From: a virus
Length of the DNA stretch: 57,882 bases
IMG/VR virus record: IMGVR_UViG_3300036885_000119
Coordinates: 1 to 57,882 of that record
Reading direction: 5' to 3' (one strand)
The notes under the pieces: model-generated
Seen by the model: the letters and a program-made list of their open reading frames with translations, nothing else
The model's database searches: none
What the model was told of the DNA's origin: nothing
Translations under genes and position numbers: made by a program
Shown: piece by piece, positions 33,571-44,068 of the stretch
Position numbering within the stretch: position 1 is the stretch's first letter
Layout: each line of letters starts with the position of its first letter

Positions 33571-36500
33571 ATGGCACGAAGAACGTTTGAAAAACGCAGC
33601 AGGGCACAGAACCAAGAGCCAATCACTCGTATGCGTGATCAGTTTTTTGGCGAGACATCTGATATGCCTGGTGCCGCTATCGACAAAAAATTCCAGCTTT
33701 CCCTTGTAAATCAGGTTTGTTACGGCAGCTTCGTAAAGTCGCGTGATGGTATAACAGACAGACAAGATGACAATATGGGATTGCCGCCACTATTCGGCGC
33801 TAATCCTGGCAGTTATTATACAATATCATCCATGTCGCAATTGGGAACTACTGTCACCGTAGTTGGTTATAGTTTTACTTCTGCCGATATAGGTAAATTT
33901 GTTTGCTATGATAATAAGGATGGATATTTCAACGGTAGTAATGCTGCAATTTACCAAACGGCTAAAATTACCGACGTGGGGGTTGGGACAGCAAACAATA
34001 CCTGCACAGTAGACTTACCGCAAACTGTTACCAGCCGTATAGGACAGTTTAAATACCCGCTTAACGGACAATGGTTCAATGCTTATAATCAGAAAAATAT
34101 CGTTCATGTAGGGACTACGCTTTACCAGTGTTCTCCGGGGGATTATTCTTGGGCGGCTATAACGCAGGTAGGCGTAAGCCCTATTCCCAACTGCAAAACG
34201 ATAATCAGGGACAATGACAATCTGGTAGTTTTAATTCCAGACAACGATCCTTTCGGCAATAGCTCTCCGACAAATCTTTATCTTGGAATATGGATAATTG
34301 ACACGGAGAACAATCAATACTGGAAGGCCGCAGAAAATAACACTGCTTATCCTCAGTATAGTGTAGATGCACCGCTAAAAAACTGTACAGATGCACCTAT
34401 CACAAATGGTTATAATAGGCGGTATCTTTATACCAAAAGTCGCTTTGTTGGTGATTCGTCAAATTACCCAATATTTGCTAATAGAAATATAAGCACAGAG
34501 AATGAGCTACAACACGAATCGGGCGCACAGCAGTTCGGGCCAACCATAAAAGACCCCGACTATACGCTGCTTGGCACGGCAACTGCTAATGGACAACTGT
34601 ATGGACAATTAACGTTTTACCCAACAATAAGTTATTTTACTCCCGGCAGTACTTATGCTTTTGCTCTTGCGGAATCAGGAGCAGCAGCAAAAACCATACT
34701 GTTCAATATGTCAACAATTACTCCGGTAACTATTGACACCATAAGGGACTCTATTGCGCCGGGAATTATCTCTTATTTTCCTGACATTCTGGTTGAAACT
34801 AACAGCAATAACTCTGGTGTTCCTATAGGGGCGATACGGCTTACCACAACAGTTAACTATTTGAGCTATTTTACGTCGCCTACCGTTCAGCCAATTTCGG
34901 GAACGAACTGGCTAAATGGAGAAACGGGAAATCCTGGGGCTTTACTAAGTGATAATGGAGCACAGACAAACGGAAAACTAATATGCTATCCATCGTTGTC
35001 AAATTTTACACCGGGCGGCACATACGAATTTGATCTTCCTGTCTATGTTAATACTAATACGTGGTCACCAAAGACGGGAACGAATCTTGGCAACCATTAT
35101 GCTGTTTGTTACGGCAATGGTATTTATGTTGCGGTAGGCCCCGGATTGATTCAAACATCTACGGATGGAAATTCATGGACAACCAGGCTTTCGGGCACCT
35201 TTTCCAGTATTCTTTACGCTGTCGCATATTATAGCTATCAAGGTGTTCAAAAATTTGTAGCCGTAGGCCAAGGTGGGGTAATATTAATTTCTGATTCTAC
35301 AGGAACAACGTGGACTCAGAAAACATCAAATACAACACGGGATTTGAAAGGCATAGCACAGGGATATGCGGGTAAACTTGTCGCGGTTGGCGGCAGAGAT
35401 ATTGCTACCTCTGCTGATGCTGGAAATACATGGGCAAAGACGACAATAAATCCGTGCGCAATTGTTTATAACGGCACTAACCTTTATGTGATTGTTGGTC
35501 CTTCTGGCTTAATCCAAACCTCTCCAGACGAAACAACATGGTATACGCAAACATCTGGTACTACAAAAAATATCAACGCAATTATATGGGACGGAACCAA
35601 CTTTGTTGCTGTGGGAGATTACGGAACAATAATTACTTCTACGAATGGGACGGCTTGGATTATACGATCTTCTGGACAAATTAGTAACCTGAAATCGGTT
35701 GCTTTTGCAAATTCAACCTATGTCGCAGTAGGTGATTTAGCAACTATTGTTAGATCAAGCGACTTGGTAACGTGGACAGGTATAGTTCCTTTCACGCCGA
35801 TGGATTTTACTTCAATAACTCATTACACTGGTATATGGGTTGCTGTTGGAAGAAACTCGACGGGTTATCATGTAAATATAGTTTTTTCAAAACAATCCGA
35901 CGCTTCTGCTTGGGGTGGTTATACTTTTCTTCCCCAAAATTACAATTTAAACTCTGTGACAGCAGACTCAAACGGAAACATTACGGTTGTTGGAGATGAT
36001 GGGATAATTGCTTCTGTCCTCGCAAGTTTAATCATGGGAGATGATAGTGTTTTTCAAATACGAACTTCTGGGGTAACTGCTAACTTAAATTCAGTTACAA
36101 ACTATACTAATATTCTAATTGCTGTTGGTGATTCTGGAAAAGTAACAACCTCGACAAATTCAACCACTTGGACACCCAAAACAACAAACATAACCGACAA
36201 TCTTATTTGTGTCGCTTATGGAAATGCCAAATATATCGCAACCACAGATAAGGGAATAATGTATGATTCTTCTGACGCAACAACATGGACTCTGAAAACT
36301 ACTGCAACAATAGGAGGAAGTTTCCGAGGAATTGTCTATACGAGCCAGTACGTGATTGTTGGAGATGCAGGAACAGTATTTACTTCCGCAGACGCATTAA
36401 CGTGGACAAAACGAAGTTTACCCATTGCCAACAATTTACTTGCACTTACTTACGGAAACAGTCTTTATATTACTGTTGGTAGTGGTGGCGCAATTTTCAC

Positions 36501-39500
36501 TTCTGACGATGCCATTACTTGGGAATCGCAACAATCAGGAATTACAACCGACCTATTTTCTATCGCTTATGGCAACGCTCTTTTCAGGGCATCGGGAAAC
36601 GGCGGGAAGATCATTTCTTCGGCAGACGGGATTACTTGGGGCGCGGAAGTGTCCGGGGTGACATCAGACCTTAATTCAATAATTTTTGTCAATTCTGCCA
36701 GTGATTTTGCCACAATAGGTTTTTTGATTTCCGGTTCAAGCACGCCGGTATTTTTAATTTCCGGGCCGCAATGGGATAATGTACAAATAGCTTTTATATT
36801 GTCAGATCAAGACCCTGTTACCATAAACAGCTTGATAGATTCTTTTGCTTCAATAATTACATCGCGGTATCCTGACATAACTATTACGCAGGCGACGGAT
36901 GGAACAGGTGCATGGATACAGGCCATACTAATAGCAACTACAGTACATCAACTAAATTACCTTACTAATTCAGTAGTGCCGGATGTCAGCGGAGCGGGAA
37001 GGCTCAATGCTAATAGTATTGCAAATGGGGCGTTGCTGGTTGATTTGACAACTGTGGCAGCAAAATATTTTAATGATAATTTGTCACCTAATACTAGCGG
37101 TACAGCCTGTGATCCGGCCACGCACTATAGCGTTTATGGTACTGAAGATATAAATACCAATGATGTTCTTACGGTTGGCAACGATCCAAATGCCTTTGCC
37201 CTTCTTGATGATATACCCATAATGAAAGCTTTTTATGGTGATGGCTCTACATCCGGGTTACAAATTACTTCTGGTACGGACATAGGCACTTTCACAACAA
37301 AGCAGGGACATTTTACCACTGCTGACGTGGGAAGAATAATGCCTATTGTGTGGCAGTGGCCATACGGAACAGCCTTTGGATATTATCTTGCATGGGCAAA
37401 AATATTATCTCTTGTATCTGGATCAACAACCTCGGTAAATATCCAACTTACGATTGATGGTGTGAATCCATTTACACTTTTTACATTTATTGACCCTAGT
37501 TATTGCTATGACTACCTTAAAGCTTGGGCAACGATAGAAAGCCATTGGATATTCGATTGTTCATTGTCTGGAAAAACCATGACCGTAAACCATATATGGT
37601 CTACCAACAAAAGTGGAATAAATGGCACCGCACTACAAAACTATACTCTTGGCTCGTATGCTCCTTATGTTCTTACTCCACAAGTAGGCGAACAATGTTT
37701 TCTTGATTATGGCGATATTAGGATTGTTACCACTTATGATAGCATAGCTCAGACAATCACTGTAGATGCTAATTTTGCTACAGAAGCTGCCGCCTGTATG
37801 GCGTTTAGGGCAATGAATTGGTCTTATCTCGATAGCTATACAGATGCTGAAATATCACCCAAAATCGGAAATTTTGGTATCAAAACTCGTTTCATGAGAG
37901 CAATTCCTTGGGACGGATCAAGTCGTTTTTGCGGAGAAATGCTGCCTGGCTTTCTTATTGCAAGTTGTAATATTTCGTACTATTATTCGGAGCTTCCTAA
38001 TAATTACAGATACCTGATTGGAGATTATGACCCAAATCATCAGACCGATAAGGTGTCTGAACCAATTACGGCGTTTAGTTCACATTCCGATGCGGTTGGT
38101 ATATTCTCTTTGAAGTCGTGTCATGTTGTTCAAACCAACCTTGATATAGACTTTACCGATGAATCAAATGGTATGATTGTCAGAGTTCTTCCTCCACCGA
38201 AAATCATTGGAGAAAATAACGGATGTGATGGTATGGATGAATTGTGCAAAATTGACGCTGGTCTATATGCGGTTATACTGTATAAAACTGCGGATATTTG
38301 TTTATTTGACGGAAACTCTTTCGGAGATTCTTTATCGCTTGGTAAAATAAGAAATAAAATTTTTAAACTGTTTGAGAGAACCATTGATTATGATCCTCAA
38401 TATGGGCTATTTGTAAGAGGAAATGACCTATCTGGTCTATGCTATGAAAATAACAGGTTTTATTATATAATACTTCCCGGCATGTTTGCCATTGGGCAGG
38501 GAGAATTTAATGATTTGCCCCTTGGAGAAATGGGTGTTCATTTTATTAACAACAAATTCTCTTATCTGTATAATGCTCTTATTATGAGCAAAACGGGTGA
38601 TTCTGTTCCTGTTCGTGCTGTGCCGGGAGAATTTTTCAGGTTCAATTATGCCGCTATTGACAACTCAAATATGTATGATGATTACTACTACACCTTGTGC
38701 ATTATGGCACCTATTACATCAACCCATATAACCTCTGACGATACCGGAACATCGCAAGCATTTTTTATAGAGCAAATGGAATCTCATATTTTCTTGAACC
38801 CTGATAAATCGAATATTGATCCTGTTGGTGGTGTTTCTTTTATAGATTCTGTTCCGGGAAGCAGTTATCCCGTGACTCCATTAACTATTGCCATGACCGC
38901 ACAAAATGACATAGGGCAAACCGTAACGGTTTCCTCTATGGTAGGTAATAATGATGATATAAATTTCGACTTAAAAGTAAGAGGCCACAGGATAAGGTAT
39001 TCCATTACGTTCAACGGCGCTGGTTGGCAGATGACGGGGCTTCTGTCGTATTACAAATCAAGCGATAAGCGAACACCTACTAATTCTGGAGACACCGAAC
39101 ATACGTCGCAGGCAGTTATTTTGTCGCCGGTAGCCGGAATTGGCCGCACTTCTCAACTTCTTAGCCTCGCTAGTGGAAATGTTTTGCAGGGTATGACCAC
39201 GCTAGGGGTAGGCGCTCTTTCCACTATTGCAAGAATATTAGGGCCGGACGGTAATACTTATTCTGCTTATGTTAATATTGGACAGGTTGGTTTATGTATT
39301 CCTTCAATAATTGACATGACAAATCATGCTTTTGCTATTGGGTTTTGGTATAATCCAGCAGCGGCGACCAGCGCCAATGGTATTGTGATAGAATCTTTAT
39401 TTTTACCATATCAATCAACTATTTCTATTGATGGGGTGACTGGAAAATTAATAGCACACGATCCGGCAGACCCTGACGATTCTGTTACTATTCCGACGAG

Positions 39501-39774
39501 TGGATGGCATTATTTATTAATTCAATATAATAACGGCACTAATAGCAGCCAAGTTAGCGTAGACCTTGGAGCGCCGGTTGTTTTTTCTGCTATAGGGCGA
39601 TTTAATACACAGATTGAAACAGGATTTATTTTTATGCCACATTGTTTACATTCAATCTTTGATCTTCGAGTATTTAATTTGAATGGAGCAGCTTACCCTA
39701 TGCTTGAATCAACTTTAACATACTACTACAATGACGTTTTGGCTGGTGGAAACAGGACGCTATCACAGGCATGA
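33571..39774 (+). CDS. Giant tail protein: nozzle/hub-like with inserted propeller repeats and LamG-like end
   Basis: A 2067-residue protein. The N-terminus (FQLSLVNQVCYGSFVKSRDG) and residues about 1100-1750 resemble a podovirus tail-nozzle propeller. Two related domains carry PVTIDTIRDSIAPGIISYFP (about 388-407) and PVTINSLIDSFASIITSRYP (about 1084-1103). Inside the second is a block of about a dozen repeats of 40-45 residues (about 505-1045) with consensus AVGDxGTIxTSxDxxTWT, typical of BNR/Ycf48-like propeller blades. The C-terminal 200 residues (AFAIGFWYNPA, GWHYLLIQYNNG) match a LamG/concanavalin-like fold. It probably binds receptor glycans as part of the tail. Confidence 0.7.
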   Translation: MARRTFEKRSRAQNQEPITRMRDQFFGETSDMPGAAIDKKFQLSLVNQVCYGSFVKSRDGITDRQDDNMGLPPLFGANPGSYYTISSMSQLGTTVTVVGYSFTSADIGKFVCYDNKDGYFNGSNAAIYQTAKITDVGVGTANNTCTVDLPQTVTSRIGQFKYPLNGQWFNAYNQKNIVHVGTTLYQCSPGDYSWAAITQVGVSPIPNCKTIIRDNDNLVVLIPDNDPFGNSSPTNLYLGIWIIDTENNQYWKAAENNTAYPQYSVDAPLKNCTDAPITNGYNRRYLYTKSRFVGDSSNYPIFANRNISTENELQHESGAQQFGPTIKDPDYTLLGTATANGQLYGQLTFYPTISYFTPGSTYAFALAESGAAAKTILFNMSTITPVTIDTIRDSIAPGIISYFPDILVETNSNNSGVPIGAIRLTTTVNYLSYFTSPTVQPISGTNWLNGETGNPGALLSDNGAQTNGKLICYPSLSNFTPGGTYEFDLPVYVNTNTWSPKTGTNLGNHYAVCYGNGIYVAVGPGLIQTSTDGNSWTTRLSGTFSSILYAVAYYSYQGVQKFVAVGQGGVILISDSTGTTWTQKTSNTTRDLKGIAQGYAGKLVAVGGRDIATSADAGNTWAKTTINPCAIVYNGTNLYVIVGPSGLIQTSPDETTWYTQTSGTTKNINAIIWDGTNFVAVGDYGTIITSTNGTAWIIRSSGQISNLKSVAFANSTYVAVGDLATIVRSSDLVTWTGIVPFTPMDFTSITHYTGIWVAVGRNSTGYHVNIVFSKQSDASAWGGYTFLPQNYNLNSVTADSNGNITVVGDDGIIASVLASLIMGDDSVFQIRTSGVTANLNSVTNYTNILIAVGDSGKVTTSTNSTTWTPKTTNITDNLICVAYGNAKYIATTDKGIMYDSSDATTWTLKTTATIGGSFRGIVYTSQYVIVGDAGTVFTSADALTWTKRSLPIANNLLALTYGNSLYITVGSGGAIFTSDDAITWESQQSGITTDLFSIAYGNALFRASGNGGKIISSADGITWGAEVSGVTSDLNSIIFVNSASDFATIGFLISGSSTPVFLISGPQWDNVQIAFILSDQDPVTINSLIDSFASIITSRYPDITITQATDGTGAWIQAILIATTVHQLNYLTNSVVPDVSGAGRLNANSIANGALLVDLTTVAAKYFNDNLSPNTSGTACDPATHYSVYGTEDINTNDVLTVGNDPNAFALLDDIPIMKAFYGDGSTSGLQITSGTDIGTFTTKQGHFTTADVGRIMPIVWQWPYGTAFGYYLAWAKILSLVSGSTTSVNIQLTIDGVNPFTLFTFIDPSYCYDYLKAWATIESHWIFDCSLSGKTMTVNHIWSTNKSGINGTALQNYTLGSYAPYVLTPQVGEQCFLDYGDIRIVTTYDSIAQTITVDANFATEAAACMAFRAMNWSYLDSYTDAEISPKIGNFGIKTRFMRAIPWDGSSRFCGEMLPGFLIASCNISYYYSELPNNYRYLIGDYDPNHQTDKVSEPITAFSSHSDAVGIFSLKSCHVVQTNLDIDFTDESNGMIVRVLPPPKIIGENNGCDGMDELCKIDAGLYAVILYKTADICLFDGNSFGDSLSLGKIRNKIFKLFERTIDYDPQYGLFVRGNDLSGLCYENNRFYYIILPGMFAIGQGEFNDLPLGEMGVHFINNKFSYLYNALIMSKTGDSVPVRAVPGEFFRFNYAAIDNSNMYDDYYYTLCIMAPITSTHITSDDTGTSQAFFIEQMESHIFLNPDKSNIDPVGGVSFIDSVPGSSYPVTPLTIAMTAQNDIGQTVTVSSMVGNNDDINFDLKVRGHRIRYSITFNGAGWQMTGLLSYYKSSDKRTPTNSGDTEHTSQAVILSPVAGIGRTSQLLSLASGNVLQGMTTLGVGALSTIARILGPDGNTYSAYVNIGQVGLCIPSIIDMTNHAFAIGFWYNPAAATSANGIVIESLFLPYQSTISIDGVTGKLIAHDPADPDDSVTIPTSGWHYLLIQYNNGTNSSQVSVDLGAPVVFSAIGRFNTQIETGFIFMPHCLHSIFDLRVFNLNGAAYPMLESTLTYYYNDVLAGGNRTLSQA

Positions 39775-40268
39775 AAATATTAATTCCAATGCAGTCCCAG
39801 AAGGGGTTACCTGAAAAAATCATAGATGCTTATGGAGCACAGACTGAAAAAGCCGAGATAATTACAATTGGTGTTCCTTGTGTTAAAGATGATGTACATC
39901 GTTTTTCGGAAGCAAGATCGAGAGAAATATGCAGTTTAATGGCAAAAACGATAAGCGACCCGGTTGTATGCATGGCGGATTCGGATTGTTTGCAGTTGTT
40001 CACTACCAATCTGGCGGAAGCTAAAGCGGAAATAGAAAGAGTGCCAGAATTGGACGCTGTAGCTTTATCAAAGTATGAGATAAGCAAACTTGACTCGGAG
40101 CATGTTGACATTAAATGTATTGTGATAAGAACACAGCTATTAAGCCAAATATCATGGCTTGCACCAACTGATAAATTGTGTTTGTGTTACAAGGTAAGAG
40201 AATACTTAGATGATTTGGATTATTCATTTAGATATTTGGATAATCGAAAACGGGTTTCAATTGTATGA
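39771..40268 (+). CDS. Small glycosyltransferase-A-like protein
   Basis: It overlaps the tail gene by four bases. The 165-residue product has a nucleotide-binding start (MKILIPMQSQKGLPEKIIDA), an S-E-A-R-S segment, and a DxD-like VVCMADSDCLQLF (about residues 64-76). The C-terminus ends in YLDNRKRVSIV. This looks like a minimal GT-A domain. Next to the tail gene it may modify the tail, or it may be a structural derivative without activity. Confidence 0.45.
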   Translation: MKILIPMQSQKGLPEKIIDAYGAQTEKAEIITIGVPCVKDDVHRFSEARSREICSLMAKTISDPVVCMADSDCLQLFTTNLAEAKAEIERVPELDAVALSKYEISKLDSEHVDIKCIVIRTQLLSQISWLAPTDKLCLCYKVREYLDDLDYSFRYLDNRKRVSIV

Positions 40269-40642
40269 ATACAAAACATACCCCACAGATCGTTGACTTC
40301 AATGATTCCAAGAAAGCCATACGTGCCCTCAAGGGGTCGGTGGATGATGCTTTTCTATTGCTGAACAGACTTGAGAGCAGCATTGGAAAGGTCAAAAGCG
40401 GGGTATCTTCTGTTCAAATATCGGCAAGTATTTCGGCTATTAAGGGTGGTCAACAAAACCAGGGAGGCCAGACACTTATTGTCCGAGAAATACCTATCCT
40501 TACTTCTGCCCCCAATCCGGCTGTGGGGGCGGCGGTTCCCTGGATACTTTTAGGGGATTACGATACTATTCAGCTTGTGTACCCTGACGGATCAAACCAT
40601 AATCGTCAGCTAGTTCTGAGTTCAGTTATATTTACACCATAG
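40265..40642 (+). CDS. Hypothetical tail-region protein (125 aa)
   Basis: It overlaps the previous gene by four bases. The N-terminal half is helical (KAIRALKGSVDDAFLLLNRL) and the C-terminal half beta-rich (WILLGDYDTIQLVYPDGSNH). This helix-then-beta layout is common in small trimeric fibre or fibre-adaptor proteins. Confidence 0.5.
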   Translation: MNTKHTPQIVDFNDSKKAIRALKGSVDDAFLLLNRLESSIGKVKSGVSSVQISASISAIKGGQQNQGGQTLIVREIPILTSAPNPAVGAAVPWILLGDYDTIQLVYPDGSNHNRQLVLSSVIFTP

Positions 40643-40650
40643 GAACCCGT

Positions 40651-41568
40651 ATGAAAAAACTGCTTTTGCTTTTGGCCTTGTGCTTGCCCGCGTTTGCAAC
40701 ACCAGTTAATTATGACACCGTGAATTGTCACGCCCTGCGCGTAACCCGCACAAAGGGTACGCAACCCGGCACGGCAAAATTTGACGCGCTGGGCCAAATT
40801 TGGAGCGCGGCAATTGATACGGCAGACAGCGCAGGCGTGGCGCACCTAGCGGACACCTGCAAGCACGAGAAGGACACGGTGCGGGCTGCGTATAAAGCGG
40901 ACACGGTTCTGCATCCCGTCCTAACCACGATAAAGCAAGGATATGGAATTACCGTTACGCAATCGGTTGACACATTTACCGTGGCCCTTTATACTCCCCC
41001 GGTGATTGCGGCCCTCACCAACACTTCGCCAACGAATTACGCGGGGCAGATGGTAACGGGCGTCACCGTGAATTGGACGCTGACCGGCGCTGCGATAACG
41101 GGCCAGACGCTCACGGATTGCACGCCCGCACTATCCGACCGTACGCACGCATTTACGGGCCTTTCCTTGACCTCCGACAAATACTATACGCTGGCAATCA
41201 CGGACGGCGTTACACCAACGAGCGCCTCGACGTGGCTGTATTTCTACGTGCAGAAATGGTATGGCACAACCACGGATGCTGCGCCGACGGCCGGGGATGT
41301 GCAGGGCGGAACAGGCGGATGGACGTACCAGTATGCGGCGTACAGGGCGTTGGGTGCGACAAACATCACGGGCGGAGGGAATTACATATTTTATGCTTAT
41401 CCTTCATCGTTCGGAACCGTGGCGTTGACCGTGAACGGCTTTGGCTCGACGTGGAACATGACGACGGTGAGCCTAACAAATTCTTATGGTGATACCAGAA
41501 ACTATTACGTGTACACGAGTCCAACTCAAATCGTGGGGAGAATATCTTTAATCGCGGTAGGTAACTAA
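40651..41568 (+). CDS. Secreted fibre-like protein with signal peptide (305 aa)
   Basis: GGAACC precedes ATG 40651. The N-terminus MKKLLLLLALCLPAFATP is a clear Sec signal peptide. The mature part begins with helical DTADSAGVAHLADTC and becomes Thr-rich and beta (about 100-305). The C-terminus (NYIFYAYPSSFGTVALTVNG) resembles the tip domain of phage tail fibres. A virion protein with a Sec signal is unusual: either it is exported, or the hydrophobic segment serves as an assembly anchor. Confidence 0.6.
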   Translation: MKKLLLLLALCLPAFATPVNYDTVNCHALRVTRTKGTQPGTAKFDALGQIWSAAIDTADSAGVAHLADTCKHEKDTVRAAYKADTVLHPVLTTIKQGYGITVTQSVDTFTVALYTPPVIAALTNTSPTNYAGQMVTGVTVNWTLTGAAITGQTLTDCTPALSDRTHAFTGLSLTSDKYYTLAITDGVTPTSASTWLYFYVQKWYGTTTDAAPTAGDVQGGTGGWTYQYAAYRALGATNITGGGNYIFYAYPSSFGTVALTVNGFGSTWNMTTVSLTNSYGDTRNYYVYTSPTQIVGRISLIAVGN

Positions 41569-41569
41569 A

Positions 41570-43165
41570 ATGAAAACAAAAATTTTAATTTTGCTTTTTC
41601 CCTTGTTTCTTTTTGCGGGCGCACCCCCAGCGACTAATGTTGGTGCTATGATAGCTCCAACTGACAGCGCGGATATTTACGGGACTCATAATTCTTTGTG
41701 GGGTCGTGGCGGCTTTCGTGAGGTATTGAACACGACAGCGCGTAATGCCATTCCACCTCTTCGTAGGGTCATGGGTATGCTGGTTTACTGTACGGCGGAC
41801 AGCACGACGTACCAACTCAGGGGCGATACGACTAACACAAGCTGGCAGGTGTACAAGCTGGGCAAATGTGTTCCCGACAGCGCGGGGAAATATCCTGATT
41901 CTCTATTTTTAAAATCGCTCCAGGTAAAAACTATTTACGGACACGACAGCGTGAATACTGATGGCGGCTATTTGAGCAATCTCAACCTGCGCGCCAAATT
42001 AATAATAATGGTAGCTCCCGGCAGCAATAATAAATTATGGTGGTCGCTTGATACGTCGAATAGCCAATATTTTTACCTAACGGCGCAACCAGCGGGGACA
42101 GGAGCGTCACACATTATTTTGGCTGGCGCCTATGACGGGTCAGCAATACAGACGAGTGGTAATTGGACTTTTTCTACCGTAACGCCGGACAGTCTCGGTG
42201 GAAGAACCGCACGATTTTCGGGAGCGCTATATGGGACAAATCTAACATTAACAGGAATGAGCGCAGCAGGGTTTGTGGAGAACAGTTCCTTGGGGTTATT
42301 ATCTACCCGTACTGCTACACAGGCGCTCGGCGACATCGGGGCTTTAGGTCTGCACGCAACGGCGGACTACGCGCTTGACGCGGGCAAAGTGGGGAGCCGT
42401 GCGGCAAGCTATTTCCTGCCGTCAACGGCTGTGCCAAACGGTACGGCGGGTGTATTGGCGGCGTGGAACAAAACCGGCAGCGATACACTCGTGGGAACAA
42501 ATGTAACCGAAACAGGAAGCCTCCTTTACACTACAGACAGCATATTCGTCAACGGGCGCGGTATTCGCACTACCTCATATCTGCAAGGCGATACTATACT
42601 CTGGACAAAAAAACTCAATGCTGATTCCTCCAGAGCCTATGACAATAGGTACGCTGCTAAATTCACCAGCGGCACCGCAAACTATTTCTGGGGAACGCCG
42701 AACGGCAGCGCAGGCGTGCCTTCTCTGCGGGCGTTTGTTGCGGCAGACCTGCCAAACCTCGGCACTGTAAACACAATTGCCATGTTTGGCACGACGGGTC
42801 TGGCGACGAGCGCGATAACGCAGGCGTCGGGTAAGCTTATTGGTATTGACTGCACGCCAGCGGCAGGGAGCACGTTGGCGATAGGCGGAACGAACGCCGC
42901 AGTAACGATTGCATTTCGTGATAATCCAACAGTAACAGACCCCTACACATACACGCCTATTTGCTCCCGTGTAGAATTTCATTCCGCAGGAGTAGTAAAT
43001 GTCACTCTTGCTGCCGGAAGTTTGGCGGAGGGTACTTTACTTTATTGCACCAGAGACGCAGCATCATCTTATGTTATTGTAAATGGACACGACCTTTCCG
43101 GCGCACATGGGGGTGCTGTATTTATTAAAACATATGACAATGGCTGGCAATTTTTTGGAAACTAA
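41570..43165 (+). CDS. Secreted fibre-like protein with signal peptide (531 aa)
   Basis: It starts two bases after the previous stop. MKTKILILLFPLFLFAGAPP is a signal peptide. It is followed by a fibre-type segment (NAIPPLRRVMGMLVYCTADS) and a long Gly/Thr/Asn-rich beta region with repeated LTLTGMSAAGF-like turns. The C-terminus (YVIVNGHDLSGAHGGAVFIK) is fibre-tip-like. Together with its neighbour it probably forms receptor-binding fibres; the signal peptide is unexplained. Confidence 0.6.
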   Translation: MKTKILILLFPLFLFAGAPPATNVGAMIAPTDSADIYGTHNSLWGRGGFREVLNTTARNAIPPLRRVMGMLVYCTADSTTYQLRGDTTNTSWQVYKLGKCVPDSAGKYPDSLFLKSLQVKTIYGHDSVNTDGGYLSNLNLRAKLIIMVAPGSNNKLWWSLDTSNSQYFYLTAQPAGTGASHIILAGAYDGSAIQTSGNWTFSTVTPDSLGGRTARFSGALYGTNLTLTGMSAAGFVENSSLGLLSTRTATQALGDIGALGLHATADYALDAGKVGSRAASYFLPSTAVPNGTAGVLAAWNKTGSDTLVGTNVTETGSLLYTTDSIFVNGRGIRTTSYLQGDTILWTKKLNADSSRAYDNRYAAKFTSGTANYFWGTPNGSAGVPSLRAFVAADLPNLGTVNTIAMFGTTGLATSAITQASGKLIGIDCTPAAGSTLAIGGTNAAVTIAFRDNPTVTDPYTYTPICSRVEFHSAGVVNVTLAAGSLAEGTLLYCTRDAASSYVIVNGHDLSGAHGGAVFIKTYDNGWQFFGN

Positions 43166-43185
43166 ACTTTAACAGGGGAGGGTTC

Positions 43186-43512
43186 ATGTTTCGTTTCTTA
43201 TTCGTCTTTTTCGCAGTTCTCGCGTTCACGGGTGTGACAATGGCGCAGCAACCCACGCAGCAGCCATTGACTCCTTATCAGGAGCCAAGAGAAATGACCG
43301 GCACTGAAATGTTGGCACAGGCAAACGCCATAATTGCCACAGAAGTAGACCAAAGTTCAACAGTAGTAAAGGCAATTGCGCTCATTCCAAAACTATACAC
43401 GGAAACGTTGCAATTGAAAAAGGAAAAAGCTGATTTACAAAAGCAGGTTTCTGATTTGCAGACGCAACTCGACGCGCTTAAGGCGGCGCAGAAAAAGGTG
43501 GAAAAGAAATAA
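43186..43512 (+). CDS. Secreted coiled-coil protein (108 aa)
   Basis: GGGGAGGG precedes ATG 43186. The signal peptide is MFRFLFVFFAVLAFTGVTMA with a good cleavage site before QQPTQQ. The C-terminal 45 residues form a coiled coil (LQLKKEKADLQKQVSDLQTQ). A periplasmic coiled-coil protein next to lysis genes might be spanin-like, but it lacks a lipobox and transmembrane anchor. Function unknown. Confidence 0.55.
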   Translation: MFRFLFVFFAVLAFTGVTMAQQPTQQPLTPYQEPREMTGTEMLAQANAIIATEVDQSSTVVKAIALIPKLYTETLQLKKEKADLQKQVSDLQTQLDALKAAQKKVEKK

Positions 43513-43609
43513 ATTATTCCGCGTAGGGCAAATCTCGTGTGCTCAATCTACGGAATAGATAACGGGGCTGCTGCACGGGACACCCCTTTAAATAAAAGGA
43601 GAAAACGAA
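43513..43609 (+). other. Intergenic stretch with two possible hairpins
   Basis: ATTCCG-CG-TAG (43516-43526) can pair with CTACGGAAT (about 43550-43558). GGGG (about 43564) can pair with CCCC (about 43584) followed by TTTAAAT. Either could be a weak terminator or processing site. The AAAGGAG for the next gene follows. Confidence 0.35.
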
Positions 43610-44068
43610 ATGAAGTCAACATTCTGTAAATTTGGATTTCACAAATGGGACTATTCCCCGGTGAAACTCGTCCGGTATTGTAGGGTGCAAGGGTGCGATG
43701 CGCGGCAATTGTATGACGGTAAAATATGGCAAGCGTTCCTGGTTATCCTGACCGTCGTAGCATGTATCATGGCCGCACAGGACAGCACCTCGCAGTATTA
43801 CGATACAACAAACATCAACTGGAAGCGCAGCGTGCAGTCCATCACCCGCGATACGGCAAGTAAAAATGTAACCCTTACAATATCCCCGCAGGCTATGGTG
43901 CGGTTGCAACCGGATACGTCTGGAATTTTATACAACACTCTTGGCGTAAATAATATCTGGAAAAAGAGCAAACAGGAAAGCGACAGCGCCCTTGGAAAGA
44001 GCATGAAAGACCTGATTGACACCGTGTTCACTCACGCGGGCAAAAGTTTAAAGAAGCAGGCAAAATGA
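43610..44068 (+). CDS. Membrane protein with N-terminal zinc-binding-like motif (152 aa)
   Basis: The first 40 residues contain C-x4-H ... C-x4-C (FCKFGFHKWDY, RYCRVQGCDAR), a possible metal site. One transmembrane helix follows (IWQAFLVILTVVACIMAA), and the rest is Thr/Ser-rich and probably extracytoplasmic, ending in a basic helix. No family recognised. It belongs to a run of small membrane proteins before the lysis genes. Confidence 0.55.
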   Translation: MKSTFCKFGFHKWDYSPVKLVRYCRVQGCDARQLYDGKIWQAFLVILTVVACIMAAQDSTSQYYDTTNINWKRSVQSITRDTASKNVTLTISPQAMVRLQPDTSGILYNTLGVNNIWKKSKQESDSALGKSMKDLIDTVFTHAGKSLKKQAK

